In this document: positions 53,661 to 64,000 of the stretch, piece after piece
Numbering within the stretch: the first letter of the stretch is position 1
Layout: each line of letters opens with the position of its first letter
From: Symbiodinium natans
Lineage: Eukaryota; Sar; Dinophyceae; Suessiales; Symbiodiniaceae
Reading direction: 5' to 3'
Length of the DNA: 64,000 nucleotides
Assembly: GCA_905221605.1 (NCBI GenBank)
Contig: CAJNDS010001158.1
Coordinates: 647,501 to 711,500 of the forward strand
Notes under the pieces: generated by a model
Told to the model about the DNA's origin: nothing
Databases searched by the model: none
The model's input: only the letters and a program-made list of their open reading frames with translations
Position numbers and translations under genes: made by a program

Positions 53661-53873
53661 GTTTTCAGATCCTTTCGTTCTCAAGACGGAGGCCGAGTGC
53701 CCCGACCCTTGGCCGAACTCCAGCTTTGCTTCGGGGCCCTGGAGGATGTCGGCATGAAGGGTACTTTTTGGGGTTTTGGGCAGCACATGCGGCAAGAGGA
53801 AGCTTTCCCGCATGCCCCTACAGAGGGGCTGAAAAGGGCAGGGTGGAACAATGAAAAGAAGTGTGCAAGTCAG
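53661..53873 (+). CDS. Putative exon, unrecognised protein
   Basis: 71 codons in phase lie between a pyrimidine-rich TTTCAG acceptor and a CAG|GTGTGC donor. The translation starts VFRSFRSQDGGRVPRPLAEL and contains GFGQHMRQEEAFPHAPTEGL. Composition is balanced and coding-like. The frame continues to 53,963 through TWTEEDLAHISG, which could be a second exon. No family is recognised, and no partner exons were found nearby. Confidence 0.4.
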
Positions 53874-54099
53874 GTGTGCACATGGACAGAAGAAGACCTA
53901 GCTCACATTTCAGGTGGACGGCCTCATATCCTGGGGACTTATTTTTTATTTTCGTTTATATAAAACCCAAGAGGATATTAACAATAATGTTCTTTTTCAT
54001 TAAGGTTCTAAGGGGAGTATAGGTTGCTTCGGATGTCGTTCATAGTTTCACCTGGTCAGAACCGACATGTGCCAACTGTGACAACACATCTTCCAATGC

Positions 54100-54295
54100 T
54101 GAGGTAGGACATCCCAGACCCGCCCCACCACCCATAAAAATCAAAACCAAAGCCTGGCCGAGTTTCAGGACTGCCTGGAAGTTCAGTACCCGTGGCTTTG
54201 CTATGCTGCTCGTCAGCGTGCGAGGTCTCCTCCTGGGACGGCACACTTGCTTGGGTCTTCTTGTCCTGGACATCCGAAGCCTCCAGCTTCGACAC
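54100..54295 (-). CDS. Putative minus-strand exon abutting telomere-like repeat
   Basis: On the - strand the sequence reads CCCTAAG|TGTCGAAGCTGGAG and then a hydrophilic open stretch: SKLEASDVQDKKTQASVPSQ, then EETSHADEQHSKATG and PETRPGFGFDFYGWWGGSG. The composition looks like a genuine disordered protein exon. The AG at the end of the CCCTAAA array would be a natural acceptor, so the array may lie in an intron. An overlapping - frame exists; no family is recognised. Confidence 0.4.
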
Positions 54296-54296
54296 T

Positions 54297-54331
54297 TAGG
54301 GTTTAGGGTTTAGGGTTTAGGGTTTAGGGTG
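54297..54331. repeat. TTTAGGG array
   Basis: Five near-perfect units, directly next to the putative - strand exon. Confidence 0.95.
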
Positions 54332-54559
54332 AACTTCAGGCGCCACTTAGGGTTTTGAGCCCGTCCAGAGTTGGGTTCGGGCTTGTTTCCCTACAGTTCA
54401 TTGGACATGAAGTTGCAGGCGCAGACATCGACCACAGAGACACTGATGGGTGGATAGCAGTCGGTGGACAGACGGACAGATGCATAGTTAGAGCAACAGA
54501 TGCATAGTTAGAGCAACTGTCCGACACATCTTATGTCTTCTTTTAGCGAATCAGGTGTT

Positions 54560-55360
54560 GAGGAATGCGGGCTGATGGAGTCTTGGGGTGCCATCTTGAT
54601 AGGCTCATAAATCACGCCTCGCAAAGCGTGGCAAAGCCGAAGTGCAAGGTATGGATCACTTTGGTGGCTTCCGTCTTAATCTTCCCCTTCTGGAGCCTTG
54701 CGGCTTGCCAGAACCGTTTAGGGTTTAGCGTGTAGGGTTTAGGATGCCAGCAAGGAGTCCAGTTGCAAAGGGTTTGGGGTGCTGTGTTGTGCGATTGATG
54801 CTTTACAGCTGGTGATCTGACGCAGGAGTCTTGGACATCCAACGCATGCCTCCTGTCTCCATCCTTCCGTCCTGCCTCAAAAAAAAGGTATTCCCCAAAT
54901 CTGAACTAGCACGGCAGTCGCATGGACAAATCTACGGCGCTCACCTAGCGTGACCTTGCAAATGCTCGTCCCAAGACCGCAACGGGCAAACAACTTAGGC
55001 TTTGAGGATGTGCACTCCTCATTCGCGGCTAGGTAAAAACTGCATGTATCAAGGACGTCTCATAAATCATGAATCATCATGCGCACCGCCACCATCTCGT
55101 GTGTGAAAAGTGTTTGCGGATTTCTTCCAGGTCTTGGGAAGAAACTCTCTGCTGAAAACGGGGGGGGCTTGCGACTGTTCTCTTCGATCTTGGGTACTAG
55201 GGAAGCCTAGTGTGCAGAGCCCAATGGCTTTAAGATGCTCGTGTGCCATGCGTGCTGTGTAGGCCAGTGCTCGGCTACATCAGCCATGAATGGAGCAGTT
55301 ACTCAGCCGAGGTCATGGCCTTGTGGTGCAAGTTCCAGCTGGACAGGCCATTTCCTCCAA
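54560..55360. other. No recognisable gene
   Basis: Short frames only. A few TTTAGGG-like units lie at 54,715-54,744, and a short A-run at about 54,881. Confidence 0.3.
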
Positions 55361-55366
55361 AGCACT

Positions 55367-55572
55367 ATAAACCCTAAACCCTGAACCCTAAACCCTAAAC
55401 CCTATAACACATGATGAGCCTAAAGTCGATCAAGAAAGCCCTGCACTAGCCTCTCTCAAGCTCGTTGCCTTAAATTGCAGAAGTTCTTGCTTTTGCCACT
55501 CCTGGAACCCTTGCATCCGGTCACTTGCGCCTCACCCTAAACCCTAAACCCTAAACCCTAAACCCTAAACCC
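55367..55572. repeat. Two CCCTAAA arrays
   Basis: 55,367-55,405 (with CCCTGAA and CCCTATAA variants) and 55,535-55,572. Confidence 0.9.
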
Positions 55573-57650
55573 GCGCTTGGTACATGAAGTGCCGGCAAGC
55601 TGAAGGTGGCTTGGAAGTGTTTCCAAGAAGCCACTCGGCACAGCTCTGCAGAGGCTCTCTGCAGTATCAGGCTGGAGAGTACAGGGTGGACTAGGTAGTC
55701 CCAATAGATGCACCCTGCATGTACAGCATGTATAGAGTGATTCATGGAACGACGACAAGGATGTCATCCTTTGCGCTACCCTAGGCCCCTAAACCTCTAA
55801 ACCTTAGACCGTCACCGTGCCAGAACTTGCAATCCCGGTTTCTAGCGTCTTTGTTCTCTCCAGCGCGCCCTCGCACTGTCAGCTTCCTCGTCAAAAATCT
55901 GCACACCATTGACACGCTGCACGTCTAAGTATCGGAGGGCCAACCATGAGCATGAGGGTTGCTAAAAAGCATTGCATCCGATGAGCCCCACTTGAACTCT
56001 TCCAGAGCATTGCCAGTTGGCAGTCGCATTTTGCTGTAGAAGGGTGCGGCTTCCTTGACCGCTACAGCAGCAGCCAACTGAGCCATCAGATCATGCCTTG
56101 CCGTTCGTCCAACCAGGCAACCTTGGTACAAACCGCAGGCTTGAAGCACACTTCGGATAGCCGGCTAGCCCTGTGGAAAAGGGAGCCCACCCGGCAAGCA
56201 ACTCGGGCAGTAGACCAAAAAGCTCTTGGCAATCTGCGCACTCCATCCACAAGCGCCAGGGGTCGCGCGCCGATGGGGGCAAACCGCCAAAATTCCACCG
56301 CTGCAATCGAGGGCCAGGGTGCGGACTTGCGCAGTCTACGCTCTCGTTACTGATGGAGTGACGACATGCCGTCTACCCTTAGGCCACCTCTCGTGCCCGA
56401 AAGTACCAGACGCGGATGAACGGCCTCGCCAGCCTAATCGCAGCAAAAAAGCAGAGAGAAATCACGCAAGCTTGTTATGACAGTTGGTGTAGGCACCATG
56501 GAAGAACCCAGGATGCCCCAGGCAAGGGACTCTGACAATCTCAGGCTCAACGTGGAGCTGCGTTGGGCTGTCCGTGCACCTCGCCATTAAAAGCTGATCT
56601 GGCTGCGCGTTGCTTTGCAAAGGCTTCGGGCTAAGGGTCGGCAGTGTCGACATGATAAAAACTTGTAAAAGCAGAGGATCCGGAGGCCGAAAGTGAAAAA
56701 CGAGAAATCGTTCGCTCGGGGTTGAATAGATTGCCGCCGCAGCCAAACATGTAGCATGCAGCCTCTATGAGAGAGGGATTCGCGCGGTGCAGGGGTGTGG
56801 TGCGACTCGGACAGGTCTTTGCTACAGTGTCTGAACGTCCCTTGCTTTGATGCGGCACATGTGCTTGGCTGCGTTTGTTTTGTCTACACGTTCTTTCTTT
56901 TGGGAAGGGGGGAAGGGGGGCGGGCCCTGGCTGCTGTTTCCCTCAGGAGCGCGCGCAGCTTCAAGCCACTCGGAGCAGACTACTGCTGCACCGGTTTAGG
57001 GCTTTCGGTTTGGGCTTTATAGGGCTGAGGGTTTCGGGTTTAGGGAAGAGAGAGACCGAATAGACACGCACAGGATATTTTCAGGAGAGGCTGGTAGCGC
57101 CTGGCCAGCACGAAAACCCATGCAAGTAGAATGCCAAACTGGAAGATACTAGTACTCCGGAACCTGCTCCATTGCCAAACTAAGGCACGTGCAGCGATGG
57201 AAGCTGACGACACGTTTCTGCAGTTGCACCTCCCGTTGTAGAGACAGCCCTAACTCAACACTGCGCACATGGCCTGCAAGCTCTGATGGTGTGGGGCTGC
57301 AGGGAGTTTGTGTGTGTGTGCGCGTGATTGCCAGCGGTAACCTTCAGCTCATTTCTGGCAAAACCTTGCAAATCTAGAGCCGTCAGCCCAGAAGCCAAAG
57401 ACCATTCGAGCCGTAGATCCTCAGAACCACTCAATTCCAATAGTATTAATAACAAAAATAGCAGTAATAATCATGATAATAATGAAAAAATAATAATCAT
57501 AATAATAAGAAGAAGAATAATGAATCCTAGAGCACTGGGGGACCGCCACAAGGAAGCCCGGCGTGAGCAAGCGCTTGGTGCGGCGAGCGAAGATCTCGCC
57601 CACGAGGTGTTCGGGTAAAGGGATCTGAAATGCTTTGGGCATTTGGTGGA
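55573..57650. other. No recognisable gene; sparse repeats
   Basis: Frames of 60-96 codons occur on both strands without a motif. The only repeats are TTTAGGG-like fragments near 56,994-57,045, a (GT)n at about 57,309-57,320 and an AAT-rich stretch at 57,445-57,515. Confidence 0.3.
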
Positions 57651-57663
57651 CTCTGGCGTCTTA

Positions 57664-57780
57664 CCTTGGGAACCACGTGAACCCTAAAAGGCTTCATGGC
57701 TCTGGCTCATATGCCCTAATAGGAATTATAGTAGTGTAGGGTATATGACCCCAATTTTAGGGTTCGTTTCGTCCCCAAGG
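57664..57780. mobile_element. MITE family A, copy 4
   Basis: Ends CCTTGGGAACCACGTGAACC and the complement of CCTTGGGGACGAAACGAACC. 117 bp. The interior TAATAGGAATTATAGTAGTG is nearly identical to copy 2. Confidence 0.85.
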
Positions 57781-58920
57781 TAGTCTCAGCAGTTTAGGGC
57801 TCGGCTGCGCGATGCTGCGCACCGGTTTGAGAATTTGTTGTCTAGATCCGTGAGCTTCGATATCAAGCAGTCCTCCAAAACCTTTCCGCTGACCACAAAA
57901 TGCAGAACTTCAGAACCACTAGAGACTTGGAGTCTGGGCTGGTGCGCGTGAGAAAGCTGTTCGTTGGTTTGCAGTTCACACCGAATAGGTCAAGCACACT
58001 TCGCACACTTAAGGGGTCGCCTCTGAGTTTGCTGCACCTGCGATTCGACAGACTCGCTTGATGCTGCCCACTTTTTGGTCTGAACGAGCCCTGGAGACAA
58101 GCCACGGGTTCAAACCCTGACACCTGGACTTCTCTGCTTGGGGGCAGGGATCTGGCGATGCCAATGTCGTGCGCTCGCGGAGCTTTCTGGGGAGGACGCT
58201 TGCCAGGGCTGTGATGGGGCCTGGGGGTTTGAGTTTGGGAGTGTATCGAGGTCGGCCCGATACCGACTGAGCTCATGTCCTTAAGTCTGCTCAGCTGACG
58301 TAGGTGCCCTTCAGATCCGTGGAAAGGTCGTCGTAGTTCTGGCACCCGAACCGCAGCCCCAAGGGTACAAACCCGAGCCACTGAGTGTCAGGAGAATGAG
58401 AGGTCATCTCAAGGGAAACATTTGAGTTAAGCCAAGACGCCGGCCAACAGGCTCACTGGACGAGCAGATGCACGAAGACACACAGATCCAGGCAAGGATG
58501 CAAGACTAGGGTTGTGTGGGTGCGGAAGGAACTCCTTGCAATGGCTCGGTTTGGGTGGTGCTGTCGATTCGCGGGGACGAGATGGACAAAGATCTTTCAG
58601 CTGTCCCGCAGTGTACCAGGACCGTTCCTGCACAACGCCCACGGCATGCTGAACGATCCGGCCGCTCATTTCAAGGGTAAGCTTGTCAGCCTGGACAGAA
58701 GCTGCCGACATGCGTCGGCGATGGGTCAAGGGCCAAGTGCGTGTTGTGGAAACGGAGGCTTAAGCTTCTTAAACACTGAGGCAGCATTTGTTGACGAATA
58801 CCAGGACCAGTTCCAGGACTCAGGATTTGCTCTGGAAAGAAGCCTAAGCCGCGAGCGTGATCTCACTGTGAAGTCAGGCGAATTTAAGGACCAGCGCTGC
58901 CGCGGGGTGCACAGGGCTTT
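57781..58920. other. No recognisable gene
   Basis: A 172-codon - frame (57,863-58,381) and a 136-codon + frame (58,514-58,924) show no known motif. Composition does not decide between coding and chance. Confidence 0.3.
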
Positions 58921-59280
58921 GTAGGGTTTAGGGTTGAGGGTTTAGGGTTCAGGATTTCCAGAGCGTAGCCCTGTAGAGCTCGAGATTCTACTGCCCGGCC
59001 AAACCACTCATGAAACCTTGAATCTGGCCCTGCCTGCCAACCCTAAACCCTTACGTGAACAGTCAGTAGGAGCTGTGGGCTGATGAGTGCGCTTGGTTGA
59101 TTGAAACCAGCACCTGCATTGTCTGGTTCTCGGCCACCTTTGCATCTCGTCGCAGTTCAGACGCCTCTCGTGCCTTTTTTTGGGCTTAGGGTTTAGGGTT
59201 TAGGGTTTAGGGTTTAGGGTTCAGGGTTTAGGGTTCAGGGTTTAGGGTTTAGGGTTTAGGATTTAGGGTTTAGGGTTTGA
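58921..59280. repeat. TTTAGGG arrays
   Basis: A short imperfect array at 58,921-58,950 and a longer one at 59,187-59,280 with TTCAGGG variants. A CCCTAAA pair follows at 59,469-59,488. Confidence 0.9.
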
Positions 59281-59488
59281 GCCGTGAGTTGGGCTTGATC
59301 TAGGGCGGGGGGCTTGGGCACAAGAGGTTTAGGCTAAGGGAAGTTGTGGCTTGCATAAGTCTTTGGGAGGGTTTCAGCCTACCCCGTCAGCAGAAGCTGC
59401 ACTGTAGGACTAGGCAGCTGCTCTGAGTGGGTTGTGGTTCTCAAACTATCTCGAGCTGAAGCGCTCTAGAAACCCTAAACCCTAAACC

Positions 59489-60008
59489 CAGGTAAGATGC
59501 TTTTTGTGCCCAGAGTTTGCCGTCTTTGCGGAGCTTATGGGTTTGGAGTTTGGGGCTTTGAGGGGTTCAGGGTTTAAGGAGTTTAAGGTTATCGGTCAGT
59601 TTTTGGGGGGTGAAGGCATTCAGAAGTTCATGGCTTTAGCTGTTGAGGCAATTGGGACTGTCGCGCGAGGTTCAGGGTTGAGGGCTTACATGTTTAGCAG
59701 TATCGTGTGGTCTTTACAGTGCATGGATTGCACCCTATAGTAAATCCCAAATACTGTATCCCTTTAAACGACCACTTTGCAACTGCTAAATGTGTTAAAT
59801 GATGAAACTGCCAATGGCTTGCCTATGCAAGCAGTGATGAACCAAGCAACGGTAAGATGGCCAGCTTCTGGGTAGGCTCCTTATAAATTACTTCACATTC
59901 GACACAGCTCAGGTGGTTCTTACTTCACGCCGCAAGCCCCAAACAGGCCCCCCAAACCCCTGAGGGGCACAAAAGGCACGAAGTCGTCTTATCCTCCTGC
60001 ACCAGGAC
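59489..60008. other. No recognisable gene
   Basis: A 78-codon + frame (59,504-59,740) with no motif; otherwise unique spacer. Confidence 0.3.
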
Positions 60009-60122
60009 GGGCTATTCTACCCTTAAAAAGGCCACACTTATAGGGTTGTTTATTATAGGCTATTCTACCCTAGAACCCCTTAAAAAAGGGTTGATTATGG
60101 GAATTATAGGGCCGAAGAGCCC
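60009..60122. mobile_element. Foldback element with imperfect ends GGGCTnTTCnnCCCT
   Basis: The left end GGGCTATTCTACCCTTA and the right-end complement GGGCTCTTCGGCCCTAT agree at most positions. GGCTATTCTACCCT is repeated internally at about 60,058. AT-rich interior. Confidence 0.5.
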
Positions 60123-61142
60123 ATAATGACAGGCGGCTTTGCTGACCGCCTTGATGTTCGGAACTTTTCTGGCAAACCGTCACGAGCAGCAGATTGGCGC
60201 CAGTGCTTTGTTCGGCCGCGGCCTTAGGGGGTCAGATTTTGGTGGTGGTTTTTGATGGCCGCTAAAGAGGTGTTCGTTGACCAGTTCTAGCGACAGCCTG
60301 TGCGAACGGCATGGGTGTCCGGCTTAAGACCGTGAATCTACTCAGTGTCAGACATGCACTTGCTGTTGCAACACAGCCCGCCTTCGCTGCTGTAATGCCT
60401 GCCTGAGTTCATGTATAGGCTCTAAGCAAGCCCACGTAAAGCGATCCCCGATAGACGATACTAATTTGCATGACGACGCAGGGGCTTTCCTGGGGCTGAA
60501 GGCTTGTGATTGTCAGGCAGGTTGAGGTTGCGGTGCAAGCTGGGCCACGTCGTTTCTTTCAGTCTCGAAAGATATGGCCCGAAGCTTTCGCGTCAGGCGG
60601 CCTGATGACCATTGGATTCCTGGGTCCCGGCGTGGGTTGCTTTGAGCTGAATGAGGTGAATGCTAAGTAGGGTCCGCAGATCGTCACGTGCAGAAAGGTT
60701 CGTGTGGCCTATCTGTCAGTAGCGGGAAGACCAGAAATCTTGCCTGAATTTCTGGTGCGCGTAGACCCCGGATGCTTGAACCGGCGATTGCACGTTGAAG
60801 GGATGTGGTTAGATTTCAGATTTCAGAAGCCAATGCTCCTACTAATGACTAAAGTAGCCCAAGCCTCAATCATGGGTCTCCCGGTGTCGTGTGAATCCTG
60901 CACTATGCGCCCTATTGAGGGTCGAAGGTGGTCGTTCAGGTAGACTTGCGACCTAGTGTCTTTGTCTGTATTCACCTTAGTTCGCCTCCCTCGATGCCAC
61001 TGGTTAGAAGTAATACCAACATCGCAATCTTGATTGCTGGAAAGATTCTAGGTTGATGGGCCCAGCAAGCAGCAGTTCCGCTGCGAACCTCGAGACCTTG
61101 AATCCTACCAAGGAGCAATCCTAGGCTTGGAGGCCCCAGCCC
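60123..61142. other. No recognisable gene
   Basis: Unique sequence with a single 79-codon + frame (60,704-60,943) and no motif. Confidence 0.3.
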
Positions 61143-61660
61143 CCTAAACCCTCAACCCTAAACCCTAAACCCTAAACCCTAAACCGCAGCGCCCTCGCCG
61201 GAAGCCTTGTTAGGCATGTTAAGACCGAGAAGGTAAGCCCAAAGTGAAGACAGGTCAAAACTGGGGGGTCAAACCTTTAAGAGCTTGAATCCACCAAGCA
61301 TGTCCCAGTTGTGATGCGATTTCGTTGCCGGCGGCGCGCCGAAAGAGCTACAGGACGCTGACCTTACGGTGTGCATTGATGGCTGTGCGGTTGTAATCTG
61401 AGCCATTCGGGTAGCCACGGGTGGGACCCCACCGAACACTATGCAAACGTCGCAGAGGCTCAGGAACTACCTCTTGACCGTTCAACAGAATTTTCGGGCT
61501 TTCGAGCTCAGCCACACAGTTGGCATCCGCCAGCTTTCTAAGACTTCAGCACCTCAGCATAGCCCAACTTCGCAAGAGTCCTGTCAGAACTGTAGAGTAG
61601 CCCGAGACCCCATATCATGTCTTAAGCTCCACAGGGTTTAGGGTTTAGGGTTTAGGGTCT
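61143..61660. repeat. CCCTAAA array and TTTAGGG array
   Basis: CCCTAAA units at 61,143-61,186 and TTTAGGG units at 61,634-61,658, an inverted pair about 450 bp apart. The 66-codon frame between them has no motif. Confidence 0.9.
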
Positions 61661-62270
61661 ACGCGTTAGGACCCTAGGCCAAACAACCTTGTTGCATCTG
61701 TGTCTACATACACATGCGTGCCGACGGAGTGTGCAAAGTGCCAGATGGTTTGCCAACCCACCCGCTGTCACGGCGGCTGGGATATCTTCAAGCAACTTCA
61801 AGCCCGAGAAAGCTCCTCCATGAATCCTCTGCACCAAACTTACGTAAAACACCGTCCCGGCATTTGTCACAAATCTAACCTAGCTCTGCATCCGTGAAAA
61901 CTTGGCAGACATCCGAAAGCCTTGCCTGAAATGTCCAAGAGTGTAATTCTACAGACCGAAGACGCAAAGCCCTCGCATCCAAATCTTGATTTAGCGAAAT
62001 CCTAAAACCGAAAACCCTGGACCCTGAATCCTAAACAGCCCTGAACTTTCCTAAAACCGAAAGCCCTGAATCCTAAACAGCCCTGAACTTACCTGAAACA
62101 GCTTCCAGCCTCAGAGGCAGGGAGACCTTTGCCGGGTCCTGCCGGGCCTCAGTTTCGGAGCAGTCGCCTGGACTGCCGGACTGGCAGGTTTTAAGGTTAG
62201 AGGCGGGGTTAGTTTTAGGGGTTTACGGCCTAAGGCTTCAGATTAGTGTCAGGGGTGTGGGTTTGAGAAT
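61661..62270. other. No recognisable gene
   Basis: Short frames only. Near 62,003-62,095 AAAACCGAAA..CCCTGAATCC..TAAACAGCCCTGAACTT is tandemly duplicated. Confidence 0.4.
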
Positions 62271-62273
62271 GTG

Positions 62274-62304
62274 TTTTTTTTTTTTTTTGTGTGTGTGTGT
62301 GTGT
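62274..62304. repeat. Poly-T and (GT)n microsatellite
   Basis: T run followed by (GT)n. Confidence 0.9.
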
Positions 62305-62412
62305 TGGTTCTGATCTGGCGCTGCTCCGTCAAATCTCCCTGGTTTCGTATGGTGTTTTTCCAGCATGAGTGGGTTTGTCCTGGGAAAACATGTCTCAAAC
62401 AGAGGGGTTATG

Positions 62413-62413
<1 letters not shown>

Positions 62414-62461
<48 letters not shown>
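62414..62461. repeat. Poly-C run (48 C)
   Basis: The longest homopolymer in the window; its exact length is unreliable. Confidence 0.95.
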
Positions 62462-62463
<2 letters not shown>

Positions 62464-63140
62464 AGAGCTGTCGCAGGCAACTCTGCAATCGTGTGTACAC
62501 GCAGGCATCCTGCTGCTCTCTGCAAGTGTACAACATCAAGCCGGACCCCTTTCCAAGCCCGACATTCTTTACATGCAAAGTAAACTCAAATGGGCTTGCT
62601 TCTGGGCTTTGTAGATTTTGTAGCTTGGAGCTTGGTATAGCTGTGAGGTAAACCTGCTGCTTCTGGAGAGTAGGTAAGTCTTGCCAGCGCGGCGACTTAT
62701 ACTTATACCTGCAAGTGTGGCGGTAGAAGCTTCATAATTCTACCGTTGATCAGACGTGGCACCTCATGCCTGCGGCGCTTGAGTTGTGAGAGCTCAAAAC
62801 CATCGACCTTAAAACAGTACCATCCCAATAGCAAACACGCCAAGCCCTAGTATAGGGGACTTATCCTGGCCTATAGTACTCCGCCCAAGAAACCCTATTC
62901 TAATTATTCAGGCCGCTATAGTAGCCCTCTACTGTACGCCTTAAATCCAGAACATACGATGTTAAGACCCACAGCCGCAGAAAAATGAGGCGTCGTCAGC
63001 CCCTGCTGCGTTCTCAAGAAGCCAGGCGGATCCTTCCGGTTTAGGTTTTAGGGTTTAAGGGTCTTCCTTCGCCGTCTCGACCTTCGCGTCGCGAGTATGC
63101 GAAAGTGATCAAAAATCACGTCTCCCCCGCAGAGGGTTCC
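62462..63140. other. No recognisable gene
   Basis: Unique spacer. 62,815-62,940 is AT-rich with CCTATAGTACT- and GCTATAGTAGC-type words and may be another decayed foldback element, but no matching ends were found. Confidence 0.3.
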
Positions 63141-63146
63141 GATCAG

Positions 63147-63232
63147 CTCTCTCTCCCTGCCTCGCTCTCTCTCTCTGTCTCTCTCTCTCTCTCCCCTCGC
63201 TCTCTCTCTCTCTCTCTGTCTCTCTCTGAAAA
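63147..63232. repeat. (CT)n polypyrimidine tract
   Basis: (CT)n with CCCT interruptions, similar to the tracts at 52,758 and, on the other strand, 5,893. Confidence 0.95.
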
Positions 63233-63408
63233 CTGTTTCTTGCATTATTTCATTAAAAAAACCATTCTAAAGTACTCAAAATGTTTACTGTATTTCCAAG
63301 ACGTGAAAGCCGTTCTCCCTCACGAGGCCTACCCCAGCGGATCCCGAGATGGATGCAAGCCAGCCCGAGGCCAGGCTGGCGTCCGGCGCTTTACTCACCT
63401 GATACTTG

Positions 63409-63470
63409 TAGGGTTCAGGGTTTAGGGTTTAGGGTTTAGGGTTTAGGGTTTAGGGTTTAGGGTTTAGCCC
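63409..63470. repeat. TTTAGGG array
   Basis: Eight near-perfect units. Confidence 0.95.
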
Positions 63471-63534
63471 AGCACTTCGAAAGCTTTTCTGTAGCCTCAA
63501 CCGATTCTCTGCAAGATGGTCCGAGCATCACATG

Positions 63535-63619
63535 GGGTAGTTCTGAGAATTAGGGAATATTTTGGGTGCCTACTTTAAGGGTGCCGTAGTATATAGGGGA
63601 CGAATCTAGAGAACTACCC
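63535..63619. mobile_element. MITE-like element, TIR GGGTAGTTCT
   Basis: A perfect 10 bp inverted repeat (63,535-63,544 and 63,610-63,619) encloses 85 bp with no coding potential. Confidence 0.6.
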
Positions 63620-63946
63620 AACACCAGTTTGGATTGCACAGATTCCTGAATGCCTGAGCCAGATCCACCGATCGGTCACAGAGCCGCCACGCCGCAGCCG
63701 CTGGGAATGAAGGATTATTTCGATACCGATACCGCATAAGGCCCGAAAAGTGTTGCGAGACACCGAACGTAAAGGATATGATTCAAGGTGGGTTGGCAAA
63801 GGCACGAGGATTCAGGGCGCCCGGCAGCTTGGAAGGGGGCTATACCCAAACCAGGAAGCTCAGGCTTTCGGCCGTTTCGGCCCATATAAACCCATCACAA
63901 GAGGTTCCTGAAGCCCTGGAACTTTGGGACAACAATTCCGTTTTGC

Positions 63947-64000
63947 GATGTCCCCCTTATACCAACAGTTCTTATCGGGGATTATCGTGCCCCCCTACTA
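63947..64000. mobile_element. MITE family B, partial copy cut by window end
   Basis: TGCGATGTCCCCCTTATACC then AACAGTTCTTATCGGGGATTAT aligns with the first half of the complete copy at 43,041. The right end lies beyond the window. Confidence 0.7.

Noticed and set aside
1-64000. Dinoflagellate spliced-leader gene or CRISPR-like array
   Set aside because: No GGCTCAAG-type leader in a suitable context, and no regularly spaced identical repeats with unique spacers of the CRISPR kind.

Overview
The window looks like nuclear DNA of a dinoflagellate, most likely a Symbiodiniaceae-type genome (inference). Three things support this. First, the exons that can be joined confidently use GC-AG and GA-AG introns as well as GT-AG, usually with a G just after the acceptor AG. 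Second, all genes with a recognisable family lie on the + strand. Third, plant-type telomere motifs (TTTAGGG / CCCTAAA) are scattered as dozens of interstitial arrays. No tRNA, rRNA, spliced-leader gene, CRISPR array or bacterial-style operon was seen.

Left part (1-20,100): exons of pepsin-like (family A1) aspartic proteases. A nearly complete gene lies at about 6,957-11,693. It is flanked by a second, diverged protease split in two: N-lobe exons at 261-5,665 and C-lobe exons at 12,027-20,033. The two halves do not overlap and together make almost exactly one protease. Between these exons are other small coding-looking clusters (about 2,058-2,632, 3,312-3,713, 3,745-4,440 and 16,440-17,015) and large repeat blocks. 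The blocks include a 69-72 bp minisatellite open on both strands (14,669-15,022) and a G-rich satellite of roughly 150-220 bp units (17,375-19,510).

Middle (20,100-32,650): unrecognised exon-like stretches (20,333-24,940), then a multi-exon gene whose pieces follow, in order, the middle of TRAPPC8/Trs85, a subunit of the TRAPP vesicle-tethering complex (26,490-31,990). A run of exactly 100 N (32,650-32,749) marks an unsized assembly gap.

Right part (32,750-64,000): a repeat-dominated compartment. It holds G-rich satellite, an (ATT/ACT)n microsatellite, many TTTAGGG/CCCTAAA arrays in both orientations, a 450 bp palindromic array (37,001-37,452) and a recurrent 35 bp hairpin. It also holds many short (85-160 bp) terminal-inverted-repeat elements, one family with four copies. 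The only long open frame is the C-terminal part of a non-LTR-type reverse transcriptase (37,692-39,029). Two exon-like stretches (53,661-53,873 + and 54,100-54,295 -) suggest sparse, unrecognised genes; most other open frames there are short and unconvincing.

Functionally, the window pairs a secretory/lysosomal-type protease locus with a vesicle-traffic gene. I see no sign that they form a pathway. The interest lies in architecture: interleaved exons, non-canonical introns, telomere-like repeats and a dense set of small foldback elements.
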